Positions 1-5,255 of a DNA stretch of 5,983 bases are shown here, one piece after another (position 1 is the stretch's first letter; the number at the start of each line of letters is the position of its first letter). The DNA lies in assembly GCA_964448465.1 (NCBI GenBank), contig CAYUVY010000027.1, positions 1-5,983 of the forward strand, given 5' to 3'. The notes beneath the pieces were generated by a model that ran no database searches, was not told the origin of the DNA, and saw only the letters and a list, made by a program, of their open reading frames with translations. The translations under genes and the position numbers were made by a program. The DNA comes from CAYTYZ01 sp964448465. GTDB lineage: Bacteria > Patescibacteriota > Microgenomatia > UBA12405.

Positions 1-620
1 TTGGAAACATAGCCCATTTTCCACTCAGTACTACCTTTGACCATGTATGGTGGAATTAGAGGTATAAAACCCTTGTCGACAACTTTTTTGAAAACATACC
101 AGTGAATAGCTTTTTCCAAGATAGCTGCTTGGTTTTTGAAGTAGCCAAAACGAGCTCCGGAAACTTGAGCCGATTTTTCAATGTCGATGATGTCTAGTTT
201 TAGACCTAAATCCACGTGATCTAGGGGTTGAAAGTCGAACTTGCGAACTTCACCTACGGTTTTAATAACAACATTGTCGTTGTCATCTTTGCCAATTGGA
301 ACATCATCGGCCGGAAGGTTGGGGATTTCTTCCATTACAGCATCAAGTTCGGCCTCGGTAAACTTAAGTTGTTCTTCGAGTTTTTTTAAAGTTTCTTTGA
401 GGCCTGTAGCAACTTCTAGTTGTTCTGGGGTTGGCTTACCTTTTAGTTCTCGGCTTATTTTGTTTTGAGCGGCACGTTGCTCTTCAACTTGCAAAAGAAT
501 ATTTTTTCGACCCTGGTCAATTTCCACAACTTTGTCGACCAGTGTCTGGTCCTTACCACGATTGGTTAGGGCAGTTTTGACCACTTGAGGATTTTGGACT
601 ATAAAATTTTTATCTAACAT
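1..620 (-). CDS. serS: Seryl-tRNA synthetase, N-terminal part (cut by window edge)
   Basis: This is a class II seryl-tRNA synthetase, the cytoplasmic enzyme that charges tRNA-Ser with serine. The first 206 codons are present and the frame runs off the window edge. The N-terminus (MLDKNFIVQNPQVVK) fits the SerRS family start. Residues about 30-98 form the long two-stranded coiled coil that grips the long variable arm of tRNA-Ser. The family stretch IPNLPADDVPIG follows at about 99-110, then VGEVRKFDF, DHVDLGLKLDIIDIE, VSGARF at 153-158 and the motif 1 region around GFIPLIPPYMV at 184-194. The ATG at 620-618 is preceded by a pyrimidine-rich tract with no Shine-Dalgarno sequence. The gene lies 85 bases after the VKOR gene on the same strand, with a structured spacer between. 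Motifs 2 and 3 lie outside the window. No frameshift is seen. The identification is firm. Confidence 0.95.
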   Translation of the reverse strand, partial: MLDKNFIVQNPQVVKTALTNRGKDQTLVDKVVEIDQGRKNILLQVEEQRAAQNKISRELKGKPTPEQLEVATGLKETLKKLEEQLKFTEAELDAVMEEIPNLPADDVPIGKDDNDNVVIKTVGEVRKFDFQPLDHVDLGLKLDIIDIEKSAQVSGARFGYFKNQAAILEKAIHWYVFKKVVDKGFIPLIPPYMVKGSTEWKMGYVS

Positions 621-639
621 AAAAAAGAAAAAACAAATA

Positions 640-697
640 ACTTACAGCAAAAAAGTGCTTATTCCCCCAGTGGGGACAGGACTTTTAAGGTGTAAGT
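640..697 (-). terminator. Structured spacer between VKOR and serS, possible weak terminator or leader hairpin
   Basis: On the minus strand this spacer contains nested complementarity. An outer 7-bp pair is ACTTACA (697-691) with TGTAAGT (646-640). An inner imperfect hairpin starts AAGT (684-681) and ends ACTT (656-653), with a GC core of CCCC-ACT-GGGG (675-665). Six T residues (654-649) begin at the end of the inner hairpin, which is the layout of a rho-independent terminator. The stem has several mismatches, and serS starts only 20 bases after the element, so full termination here would leave serS almost no room for its own promoter. A partial terminator or an RNA-level control site for serS are both possible. 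Confidence 0.3.
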
Positions 698-705
698 AAC
701 ATTTC

Positions 706-1113
706 TCATTGCTTATTATACGCCAATTTCAAGCTGAAAATAACAATTAGAAGCATAACTAATTGGCAAGTTAGGCAGACGGGGCAATAGACGTGATGAA
801 CAAATACTTCTAAGATGGTCATGCGTAGGCAAAAAATAGTGCCAAAAAGAGACATGCCCAAAACTAAGTTTTTGTTTTTCTTTAAAGCTCCAATTAGGAT
901 CATGACATATCCGGTAAGTCCGATTAGGCCAACAGGGATGCCCAAAAATAGGGCAAGTTCCCCTTTGGTGACCAAATTGCAATTGACGGTGGCGGAAATG
1001 TCGCAGGGTTGATAAGCTGGCTTTAAAAAGTAGCTCAAACTAAGATAGGAGGCTAGAAATATACCTAAAACTGATAAGCCGAGGATGGTTTGAAAAATTT
1101 TGTTAGTTTGCAT
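706..1113 (-). CDS. VKOR-family membrane thiol oxidoreductase
   Basis: This 135-residue protein is a bacterial vitamin K epoxide reductase homologue. Bacterial VKORs reoxidise a periplasmic or extracytoplasmic DsbA/thioredoxin-like partner and pass electrons to a quinone, and so drive disulfide formation. Four hydrophobic segments are visible at about residues 8-30, 55-77, 83-104 and 109-130. The active-site CxxC is C110-P-V-C113, at the start of the last helix. The loop cysteines are C37 and C45, with the 8-residue offset expected for the family. The conserved GIPVGLIGLTGY stretch is at 58-69. Extra cysteines are C95 and C116. Some VKORs carry a fused thioredoxin domain; this one does not, so its partner must be encoded elsewhere. 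It lies 15 bases after the HD gene on the same strand. A TATAAT sits 6 bases before the ATG, with no Shine-Dalgarno sequence. Confidence 0.93.
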   Translation of the reverse strand: MQTNKIFQTILGLSVLGIFLASYLSLSYFLKPAYQPCDISATVNCNLVTKGELALFLGIPVGLIGLTGYVMILIGALKKNKNLVLGMSLFGTIFCLRMTILEVFVHHVYCPVCLTCQLVMLLIVIFSLKLAYNKQ

Positions 1114-1128
1114 AAATTGATTATATAC

Positions 1129-1722
1129 CTACAAACCAATTTTTGTAGCAATTTTTTGCATAGACGCCAGACAGACCTCGATGAATTTTTCGAGTGGAAT
1201 GCCCAAACCTTCGGGTAATTCACATTGCTTGACTTCGTCGCGTCTGGTGCCTGCGGCAAACTTGGGTTCTTTTAAGAAACGTTTTAAAACTGAGCTGGTT
1301 TTAACTTCAGCTAGCTTGCGGCTGGGGTAAACAAAGGCTACAGCAGTAATTAAACCGGTTAAAGAATCAGCGCAAAAAATGGCCCATTCGGCTTTGGATT
1401 GGGGTTTATAACCAGTTAGCTCAGGAGCGTGGGCTCTGACTATATTGTGAACTACAGGGTCAAGCTCTAGATTATATTTGGCTAAAACTTCCAAGGTATT
1501 ACTAGGATGGGTTTCTTTGTAACCCGGACAATAATCAATATCGTGAACCAGGGCGGCCAGTTCCCAAAGATCCTTACTTGGTTCAGTATCTGATAATTGC
1601 TTATTTTCGGCCAAGTAGTCGTAAAGACCAGCCATACAAGCGGCCAAAGATAGAGAGTGATTGTAAATATTTGGTTCTAGTTGCTGCTTGGCGGCTTGTT
1701 TATAAGAACTTAAATCGATCAT
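1129..1722 (-). CDS. HD-superfamily hydrolase
   Basis: This 197-residue soluble protein has the metal-binding residues of the HD phosphohydrolase fold: H22 (in NHSLSL), H60-D61 (in LVHDIDY) and D119 (in FCADSLTGLI). Further histidines are H72, H92 and H98. The C-terminal half (FVYPSRKLAEVK, SVLKRF, then a Gly-Leu ending) matches, from memory, the uncharacterised HD hydrolase family of COG2316, in which a segment like ADELTGLI and a closing AMQ-iA-elGL are typical; here the usual Glu after the Asp appears to be Ser120. The substrate is not known for the family, and nothing in the sequence reveals it. The start codon overlaps the lysS stop as ATGA (1722-1719), which points to translational coupling with lysS. 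The VKOR gene follows after 15 bases. Confidence 0.88.
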   Translation of the reverse strand: MIDLSSYKQAAKQQLEPNIYNHSLSLAACMAGLYDYLAENKQLSDTEPSKDLWELAALVHDIDYCPGYKETHPSNTLEVLAKYNLELDPVVHNIVRAHAPELTGYKPQSKAEWAIFCADSLTGLITAVAFVYPSRKLAEVKTSSVLKRFLKEPKFAAGTRRDEVKQCELPEGLGIPLEKFIEVCLASMQKIATKIGL

Positions 1723-3284
1723 TTGAAGGCCAAAAAGCGGTTGATAACAAAATCACGATCGAGGGCATCGAGAAACCAGCCTGCCTGAGGACCGGAATCT
1801 TTGCCCAAAATAGCTAAATAGATAGCTTGGAAGGCCAAACGAGGCTCAAGAGGGCTATTTTTGCGAAGTTCGTGAATTTGAGCATGAAGTTCGGCTCCTT
1901 TTAGAGCTTTGTTTTGCATCAGGGTTGCAAGTGAAGTTAAAAAGTTTTTTTGCTCGACTGATAGTTCTACTTGTGGGGTTTGTTCTTGGACTTGAAAGAC
2001 AAAGGCTTCGGGAGCTTGGGATGTTATCCAGTTTTTGGCATATTGTATTCTGGTATTAGCTTCTTGTAGTTCTCGCTCCGTTAATTTACTGCCCTTTATT
2101 TTTTCTATTTCTAATATGGGGTCTAAGTGAGGCATTTGAACTAAAAAGGCAACTTGGGAAAATCTTGGTGAAAAATACTTCTCTATTTTTTTATCCGTAA
2201 GTTGGGAAAATTTAAATATTCTGGCTTGGTCTGGAAAAGTAGAATCTGGACCAAGAAAATACTGATTGGCACATTCGTCATATTGGTCATACAAAACTGG
2301 TATGGTGCTACCTTCGGGATTAAAGTCGATAGGGTGATTGGGCTCGGATTTAATCATTAAAAAGCGTAATAGTTCTCCGGGAAGGAGGTCTGCAATATCT
2401 TTGGAGGTAGATCCACGTCCCTTGGAAGAACTCATTTTTTTACCACCGATTAGAAAGAATTCGTAGGGAATATTGTAAGGTACTGGCATACCTAAAACTT
2501 CTTGACTGATACGTGCAGCCACGTCGTGGGAACCGCCGGCAGCATTGTGATCCTTGCCTGAACCTTCGATGGTGACATTGTTCCCAGCCCATTTTACTGG
2601 CCATTCAACTTTCCATGGTAACTTTCCTTGACCGTTGTAAGGCGTACATTCTCCGTGGTGGCCACAACCTTTGGTCCAAATCACCATATTTTCTAAGCAG
2701 TCGTAGATAACCTTATCACCATTTACACCGGTAACCATAGTTGTACCTATTTTTCCACATTTTTCACAAACTACTTGTAAGGGATACCATTTATCGTCTT
2801 TAAGTGAGCCACTAACTTCTTTGTAAATTTTTTTGATTTGATCTTTACCTATTAAAGCCTTGTCTATCCATTGGTTGTAGACCCCTTGTTTATATAATTC
2901 ACTTGCCCTGGTGATCGTCGGATTAATTCCAAGTTTATGAATTACATTTAGAAATTCAGCGCCGTAGTATTCGGCAAAGTTGGCAAAACCTGGCTCGGGT
3001 GACGGTATGTTGGTAAGAGGTAGTCCCATGTATTTTTGATACTCTTTGGGGTCTAAATAGGAGGGCATGGCATCCATAGGATCGGCATCATTAAACTCGA
3101 AAATAAATTCGGCATTTTTGCCTTTTTCGCAAAGTGCTTGGGTGACCAAACCATGAATAACCACGCCACGAAGTGATCCTACGTGGACTCGTCCTGATAG
3201 GGTTTTCTCGTCGCGAAGAATAAATTTTTTCTGGTCGGGATATTTTTGTAGAATATCTTCAACAACCTTGTCTAGCCAAAACAT
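1719..3284 (-). CDS. lysS: Lysyl-tRNA synthetase, class I
   Basis: This 521-residue enzyme charges tRNA-Lys and belongs to the class I (archaeal-type) LysRS, not the class II form found in most bacteria. The class I signatures are clear. The HIGH equivalent is H34-V-G-S37 within SGRVHVGSLRG. The KMSKS equivalent is K283-M-S-S-S-K-G289. Between them are WPVKWAG (228-234), the GSGKDH motif (241-246) with GGSHDVA following, and PYEFFLIGGKK (273-283). Cysteines C173/C176, C196, C207 and C213 look like the metal-binding insertion. The remaining C-terminal part, roughly 340-521, is helical and fits the anticodon-binding cage domain. The ATG at 3284 follows gre paralogue 1 by 31 bases. It has no Shine-Dalgarno sequence, but TAAAAT lies 5 bases upstream. 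The gene ends in a 4-base overlap with the HD gene. Length and motifs are complete, so the enzyme should be active. Confidence 0.96.
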   Translation of the reverse strand: MFWLDKVVEDILQKYPDQKKFILRDEKTLSGRVHVGSLRGVVIHGLVTQALCEKGKNAEFIFEFNDADPMDAMPSYLDPKEYQKYMGLPLTNIPSPEPGFANFAEYYGAEFLNVIHKLGINPTITRASELYKQGVYNQWIDKALIGKDQIKKIYKEVSGSLKDDKWYPLQVVCEKCGKIGTTMVTGVNGDKVIYDCLENMVIWTKGCGHHGECTPYNGQGKLPWKVEWPVKWAGNNVTIEGSGKDHNAAGGSHDVAARISQEVLGMPVPYNIPYEFFLIGGKKMSSSKGRGSTSKDIADLLPGELLRFLMIKSEPNHPIDFNPEGSTIPVLYDQYDECANQYFLGPDSTFPDQARIFKFSQLTDKKIEKYFSPRFSQVAFLVQMPHLDPILEIEKIKGSKLTERELQEANTRIQYAKNWITSQAPEAFVFQVQEQTPQVELSVEQKNFLTSLATLMQNKALKGAELHAQIHELRKNSPLEPRLAFQAIYLAILGKDSGPQAGWFLDALDRDFVINRFLAFK

Positions 3285-3315
3285 TGCTTATTTTAGAGTA
3301 TTTTTATGTTAGATG

Positions 3316-3777
3316 CTAGCCTATGGCCACGATCTTATAGCGCAAAACTCCTGCGGGAGCGGTGACTTCGACTTCTTGATTAACTTTTTTACCAATTAAG
3401 GCTAAGCCAAGAGGTGATTGATCAGAAATTTTACTTTGAACCGGGTCAGCCTCTAATTGAGAAACTATGTGAAACTCTTTCTCTCTTGCACCTGACATTC
3501 GAACTTTAACCTTGGAGCCAATTTCCACAGAAGTTGTTTTGCCTGGTCTGGCAATAATGTCACTATTTAAAAGTGCTTCTTCTAACTCTTCTATTTTGTT
3601 AACTACCATTTCAAGTTGTTCTTTGAGTTGAACGCTTAGAGCATTTTCACCTTGTTCGTCGGCGTCTGAAACTCCTTCAATGTCGGTAATCAGTTGATCT
3701 TGCTTAGCTTTAAGTTGGTCAAGTTGAGCACTTAGCTCTTGGTAGCCTGTTTTAGTTAGTAGTGTTTTGCTGCTCAT
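3316..3777 (-). CDS. greA: GreA/GreB-family transcription factor, variant coiled-coil tip (paralogue 1)
   Basis: Gre factors insert a coiled coil into the RNA polymerase secondary channel and stimulate cleavage of backtracked RNA. This 153-residue protein has the usual two domains: an N-terminal coiled coil at about 5-76 and a C-terminal FKBP-like domain at about 84-153, including SPLGLALIGKKV. The tip reads DADEQGENAL (residues 38-47) instead of the canonical GDLxENAEY. The catalytic-type Asp is replaced by Glu41, Glu44 is kept, Asp38 and Asp40 add charge, and the Tyr is lost. It may therefore still support cleavage, or act more like the inhibitory Gfh1 relatives that have an acidic-rich tip; the sequence cannot decide. 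It is the first gene of the minus-strand set, 31 bases before lysS, and lies behind a promoter and a structured leader of roughly 160 nt. No Shine-Dalgarno sequence precedes the ATG. Confidence 0.92.
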   Translation of the reverse strand: MSSKTLLTKTGYQELSAQLDQLKAKQDQLITDIEGVSDADEQGENALSVQLKEQLEMVVNKIEELEEALLNSDIIARPGKTTSVEIGSKVKVRMSGAREKEFHIVSQLEADPVQSKISDQSPLGLALIGKKVNQEVEVTAPAGVLRYKIVAIG

Positions 3778-3802
3778 TTTTTAGTTATTAAAACAAATAA
3801 AA

Positions 3803-3936
3803 CCCCGAGAACATTTTTAGAATTATCGGATGTTACCGATAATTATCTAATAATGGAGGGGCGACGGGCTACATTCAAACTAGGCAGTAAGACTGCCGTG
3901 AGGCTTTTGGTTATTTGCTGTTGAATATGTAGCATG
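3803..3936 (-). promoter_or_regulatory. Structured 5' leader of the gre-lysS gene set
   Basis: In the minus-strand RNA three pairings can be read. First, GCTACAT-AT-TCAA (3933-3921) pairs with TTGA-ATGTAGC (3878-3868), an 11-bp stem with a 2-base bulge. Its loop holds a perfect 6-bp hairpin, GGCAGT-CTT-ACTGCC (3897-3883). Second, AATTATCGG (3844-3836) pairs perfectly with CCGATAATT (3829-3821) around a 6-base loop, extended by TTAG/CTAA across another AT bulge. Third, AACAT in that loop (3834-3830) can pair with ATGTT at 3814-3810, giving a possible H-type pseudoknot. CCCC (3861-3858) and GGGG (3806-3803) can enclose the hairpin, and a T-rich tract follows. A 30-codon open frame (3935-3843) also lies here. 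I recognise no known riboswitch or T-box consensus. It could instead be a stand-alone small RNA. Confidence 0.4.
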
Positions 3937-3942
3937 AGGGAT

Positions 3943-3971
3943 ATCTTAGGCCCTTTATTTAGACTTGTCAA
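3943..3971 (-). promoter_or_regulatory. Probable sigma-70 type promoter for the gre-lysS-HD-VKOR gene set
   Basis: The minus strand shows a perfect -35 TTGACA (3971-3966), a 17-base spacer, and a -10-like TAAGAT (3948-3943, four of six consensus bases). Transcription would begin near 3937-3936, about 160 bases before the start codon of gre paralogue 1. Position and orientation fit a promoter for the minus-strand set. Confidence 0.5.
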
Positions 3972-3980
3972 ATTATATAT

Positions 3981-4023
3981 ATCTACTGTGTATTATCTAC
4001 TTTGACCCAGAAAGTAGTATAAT
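3981..4023 (+). promoter_or_regulatory. Promoter and possible operator of gre paralogue 2
   Basis: A perfect TATAAT (4018-4023) stands 5 bases before the ATG, so a transcript starting at the usual distance would begin at or beside the start codon. No good -35 lies 16-18 bases upstream; a TTGACC at 4002-4007 is only 10 bases away. Directly abutting the -10 is a perfect inverted repeat, CTACTTT (3997-4003) and AAAGTAG (4011-4017) with a 7-base gap. ATCTACTGTG (3981-3990) and ATCTACTTTG (3995-4004) form a 9-of-10 direct repeat. This arrangement looks like an operator, or a site that compensates for the weak -35. Confidence 0.4.
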
Positions 4024-4028
4024 TAGAG

Positions 4029-4478
4029 ATGATCACAAAAATAGGTAAAACTAGGCTAGAAGCTGAGTTGACTCGCCTAAAAACTGAGCTGGATCGAACA
4101 CTGGTGGAAAGAGCCTTGGCGGCCAAGGAAGGAGATCTAAAAGAAAACTCTGCGTATATTTCATTGGGTGAACAGGCAGAATTACTAAGATCGCAGATAA
4201 TTGATTATTCGGGTGATTTACAAAAAGCAAAAATTATTAACCCCCCAACCTCTGCTAATAAGGTGGAGTTGGGACATTGGGTAGAATTAGAATTTGCGGA
4301 CGGTAAAAAGCTAAAAATTTGTCCTGTAGGCGAACATGATTCTTCTATTAAACCCGGTTGGATATCCTTAAATAGCCCACTGGCTATTTCTTTAATGGGT
4401 AAAAAAGTGGGTGAATCGGGAGAAGTCAACGGTAGGCCGTATAAAGTTTTGAGTATTGAAATTGCCGATTTAGAATAA
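4029..4478 (+). CDS. greA: Transcription elongation factor GreA family, canonical tip (paralogue 2)
   Basis: This 149-residue protein has the full GreA layout. An N-terminal coiled coil spans about residues 5-70, with the canonical tip EGDLKENSAY at 34-43, so the two acidic residues used in transcript cleavage (D36 and E39) are present. The C-terminal FKBP-like domain includes ISLNSPLAISLMGKKVGE at about 113-130. It should bind the RNA polymerase secondary channel and rescue backtracked complexes. It is transcribed divergently from the other gre gene across a 251-bp spacer and is clearly different from it in sequence, so this does not look like a recent duplication. The ATG is chosen because it starts the family N-terminus and follows a TATAAT by 5 bases. 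The sortase gene begins 3 bases after the stop codon. Confidence 0.94.
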   Translation: MITKIGKTRLEAELTRLKTELDRTLVERALAAKEGDLKENSAYISLGEQAELLRSQIIDYSGDLQKAKIINPPTSANKVELGHWVELEFADGKKLKICPVGEHDSSIKPGWISLNSPLAISLMGKKVGESGEVNGRPYKVLSIEIADLE

Positions 4479-4481
4479 GTA

Positions 4482-5249
4482 ATGTTAGATTATTTTCGAG
4501 CAGTGCCCAAAAAAAGATCTGTTAAGTTGCATAAGAATAAGTCTGGAATATTGTTTTTTAATCCGCATTGGATATTTAAAATAATTTTTAGTGGATTTAG
4601 TGGATTAGTTATACTGTCAGTATTATATTTAATATATTTGTTTGAGCCGCTGGGATTGGCAATAGCAAGATATCAATATAACAATTTATCAAATAAACAA
4701 TTAGCCAAGGTAAAAATTGAGCCAACGCCGACGATTAAGCCGTTGTTTGTGGATAATCCTTCGGTAGGCTCAGAACAAGTTGGTTCGACAAGCTCACCAC
4801 AAGTTGCTAGAGATAATTTTGACATTAGTATTCCAAAAATTGGCGCAATTTCACAAGTAGCCAAGAGTGTAGATACGCAATCAAAAGAAGAATATCTAAA
4901 AGTATTAAGTTCTGGCAAGTTGGCGCAGGCTTTGGGTAGTGCGCTACCAGGTGATGGCATGGGTAAAAGCATTTACATTTTTGCTCATTCTTCGGAACAA
5001 AATATAGTTAGTTTAAGAAATAATGCAGTTTTTTACCTATTGGATTTACTAAAGAATAAAGATCAAATTTTGGTCAATTATCAGGACAAAAACTATGTTT
5101 ACGAGGTAGTGGATAGAAAAATAGCAAATCCCAAGGATGTAGAATTTTTAAATTATTCGGATCCAAGTTCGGAAACTTTAATATTGCAAACTTGCTGGCC
5201 GATTGGTACAAACTGGAAAAGGTTGTTAGTTTTTGCCAAGAAGGTATAA
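4482..5249 (+). CDS. Membrane-anchored sortase (cysteine transpeptidase)
   Basis: This 255-residue protein is a sortase, an enzyme at the outer face of the membrane that cleaves sorting signals and joins surface proteins to the envelope or to each other. A basic cytoplasmic N-terminus (about 1-25) leads to one hydrophobic anchor at about 31-55. A polar linker follows at about 68-110, then the catalytic beta-barrel. The catalytic triad is visible: His169 in IYIFAHSS, Cys238 in the TLxTC-like LILQTCWPIG, and Arg247 in NWKRLLVFA. The domain opens with ISIPKIGA (116-123). The sequence does not fix the sortase class, and no substrate protein with a sorting signal is seen here. The linker contains a tandem 8-residue repeat encoded by repeat-like DNA (4758-4805). 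The gene sits 3 bases after gre paralogue 2 and 6 bases before tyrS. TAGAAT precedes the ATG by 5 bases. Confidence 0.93.
   Translation: MLDYFRAVPKKRSVKLHKNKSGILFFNPHWIFKIIFSGFSGLVILSVLYLIYLFEPLGLAIARYQYNNLSNKQLAKVKIEPTPTIKPLFVDNPSVGSEQVGSTSSPQVARDNFDISIPKIGAISQVAKSVDTQSKEEYLKVLSSGKLAQALGSALPGDGMGKSIYIFAHSSEQNIVSLRNNAVFYLLDLLKNKDQILVNYQDKNYVYEVVDRKIANPKDVEFLNYSDPSSETLILQTCWPIGTNWKRLLVFAKKV
4758..4805 (+). repeat. Two tandem 24-base REP-like units inside the sortase gene
   Basis: Two adjacent 24-base units (4758-4781 and 4782-4805) match at 17 of 24 positions. Both contain TTCG, GCTCA and ACAAGTT at the same offsets. Each is exactly 8 codons in phase with the sortase frame and encodes PSVGSEQV then GSTSSPQV (residues 93-100 and 101-108), in the linker between the membrane anchor and the catalytic domain. 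The second unit has matching ends, GGT and ACC. The core TTCGACAAGCTCA resembles, from memory, a palindromic repeat that is dispersed in many bacterial genomes. No second copy occurs in this window, so assignment to a dispersed family is inference. Confidence 0.5.
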
Positions 5250-5250
5250 T
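5223..5250 (+). promoter_or_regulatory. Possible promoter for leaderless tyrS
   Basis: TTGTTA (5223-5228, four of six -35 consensus bases), a 16-base spacer and a perfect TATAAT (5245-5250) lie at the end of the sortase gene. The -10 overlaps the sortase stop codon and leaves 5 bases before the tyrS ATG. A transcript started here would have almost no leader. The alternative is that tyrS is simply read from the upstream genes and the match is chance in AT-rich DNA. Confidence 0.3.
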
Positions 5251-5255
5251 TGTCC

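Noticed and set aside
241..468. 75-codon plus-strand open frame
   Set aside because: It is antisense to the coiled-coil part of serS, is serine-rich low-complexity sequence and has no recognisable motif. It is a shadow of the serS frame.
815..1012. 65-codon plus-strand open frame, and a minus-strand 88-codon frame at 716-982
   Set aside because: Both overlap the VKOR gene, whose cysteines and four membrane segments are clear. Neither shows family features.
3817..3850. 9-bp palindrome as a bidirectional terminator between the divergent genes
   Set aside because: Neither strand has a T-run directly after the stem, and the genes on both sides point away from it.
3778..3940. Lysine-codon attenuator or T-box for lysS
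   Set aside because: The 30-codon leader frame has only one lysine codon, and no T-box antiterminator consensus is present. A different mechanism would be needed.
4002..4023. TTGACC plus TATAAT as an ordinary sigma-70 promoter
   Set aside because: The spacer is 10 bases, far from the usual 16-18, so TTGACC is not counted as a -35.
3778..4028. tRNA or other known RNA gene in the divergent spacer
   Set aside because: No T-loop GTTCRA with a paired arm, no CCA-type acceptor stem, and no tmRNA, RNase P or SRP signature was found on either strand.
4205..4429. 74-codon minus-strand open frame
   Set aside because: It is antisense to the C-terminal half of gre paralogue 2 and has no recognisable domain.
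4673..4972. 99-codon minus-strand open frame containing CGELVEP
   Set aside because: It is antisense to the sortase. The CGELVEP stretch is a reverse translation of the REP-like units, a known kind of spurious open frame.
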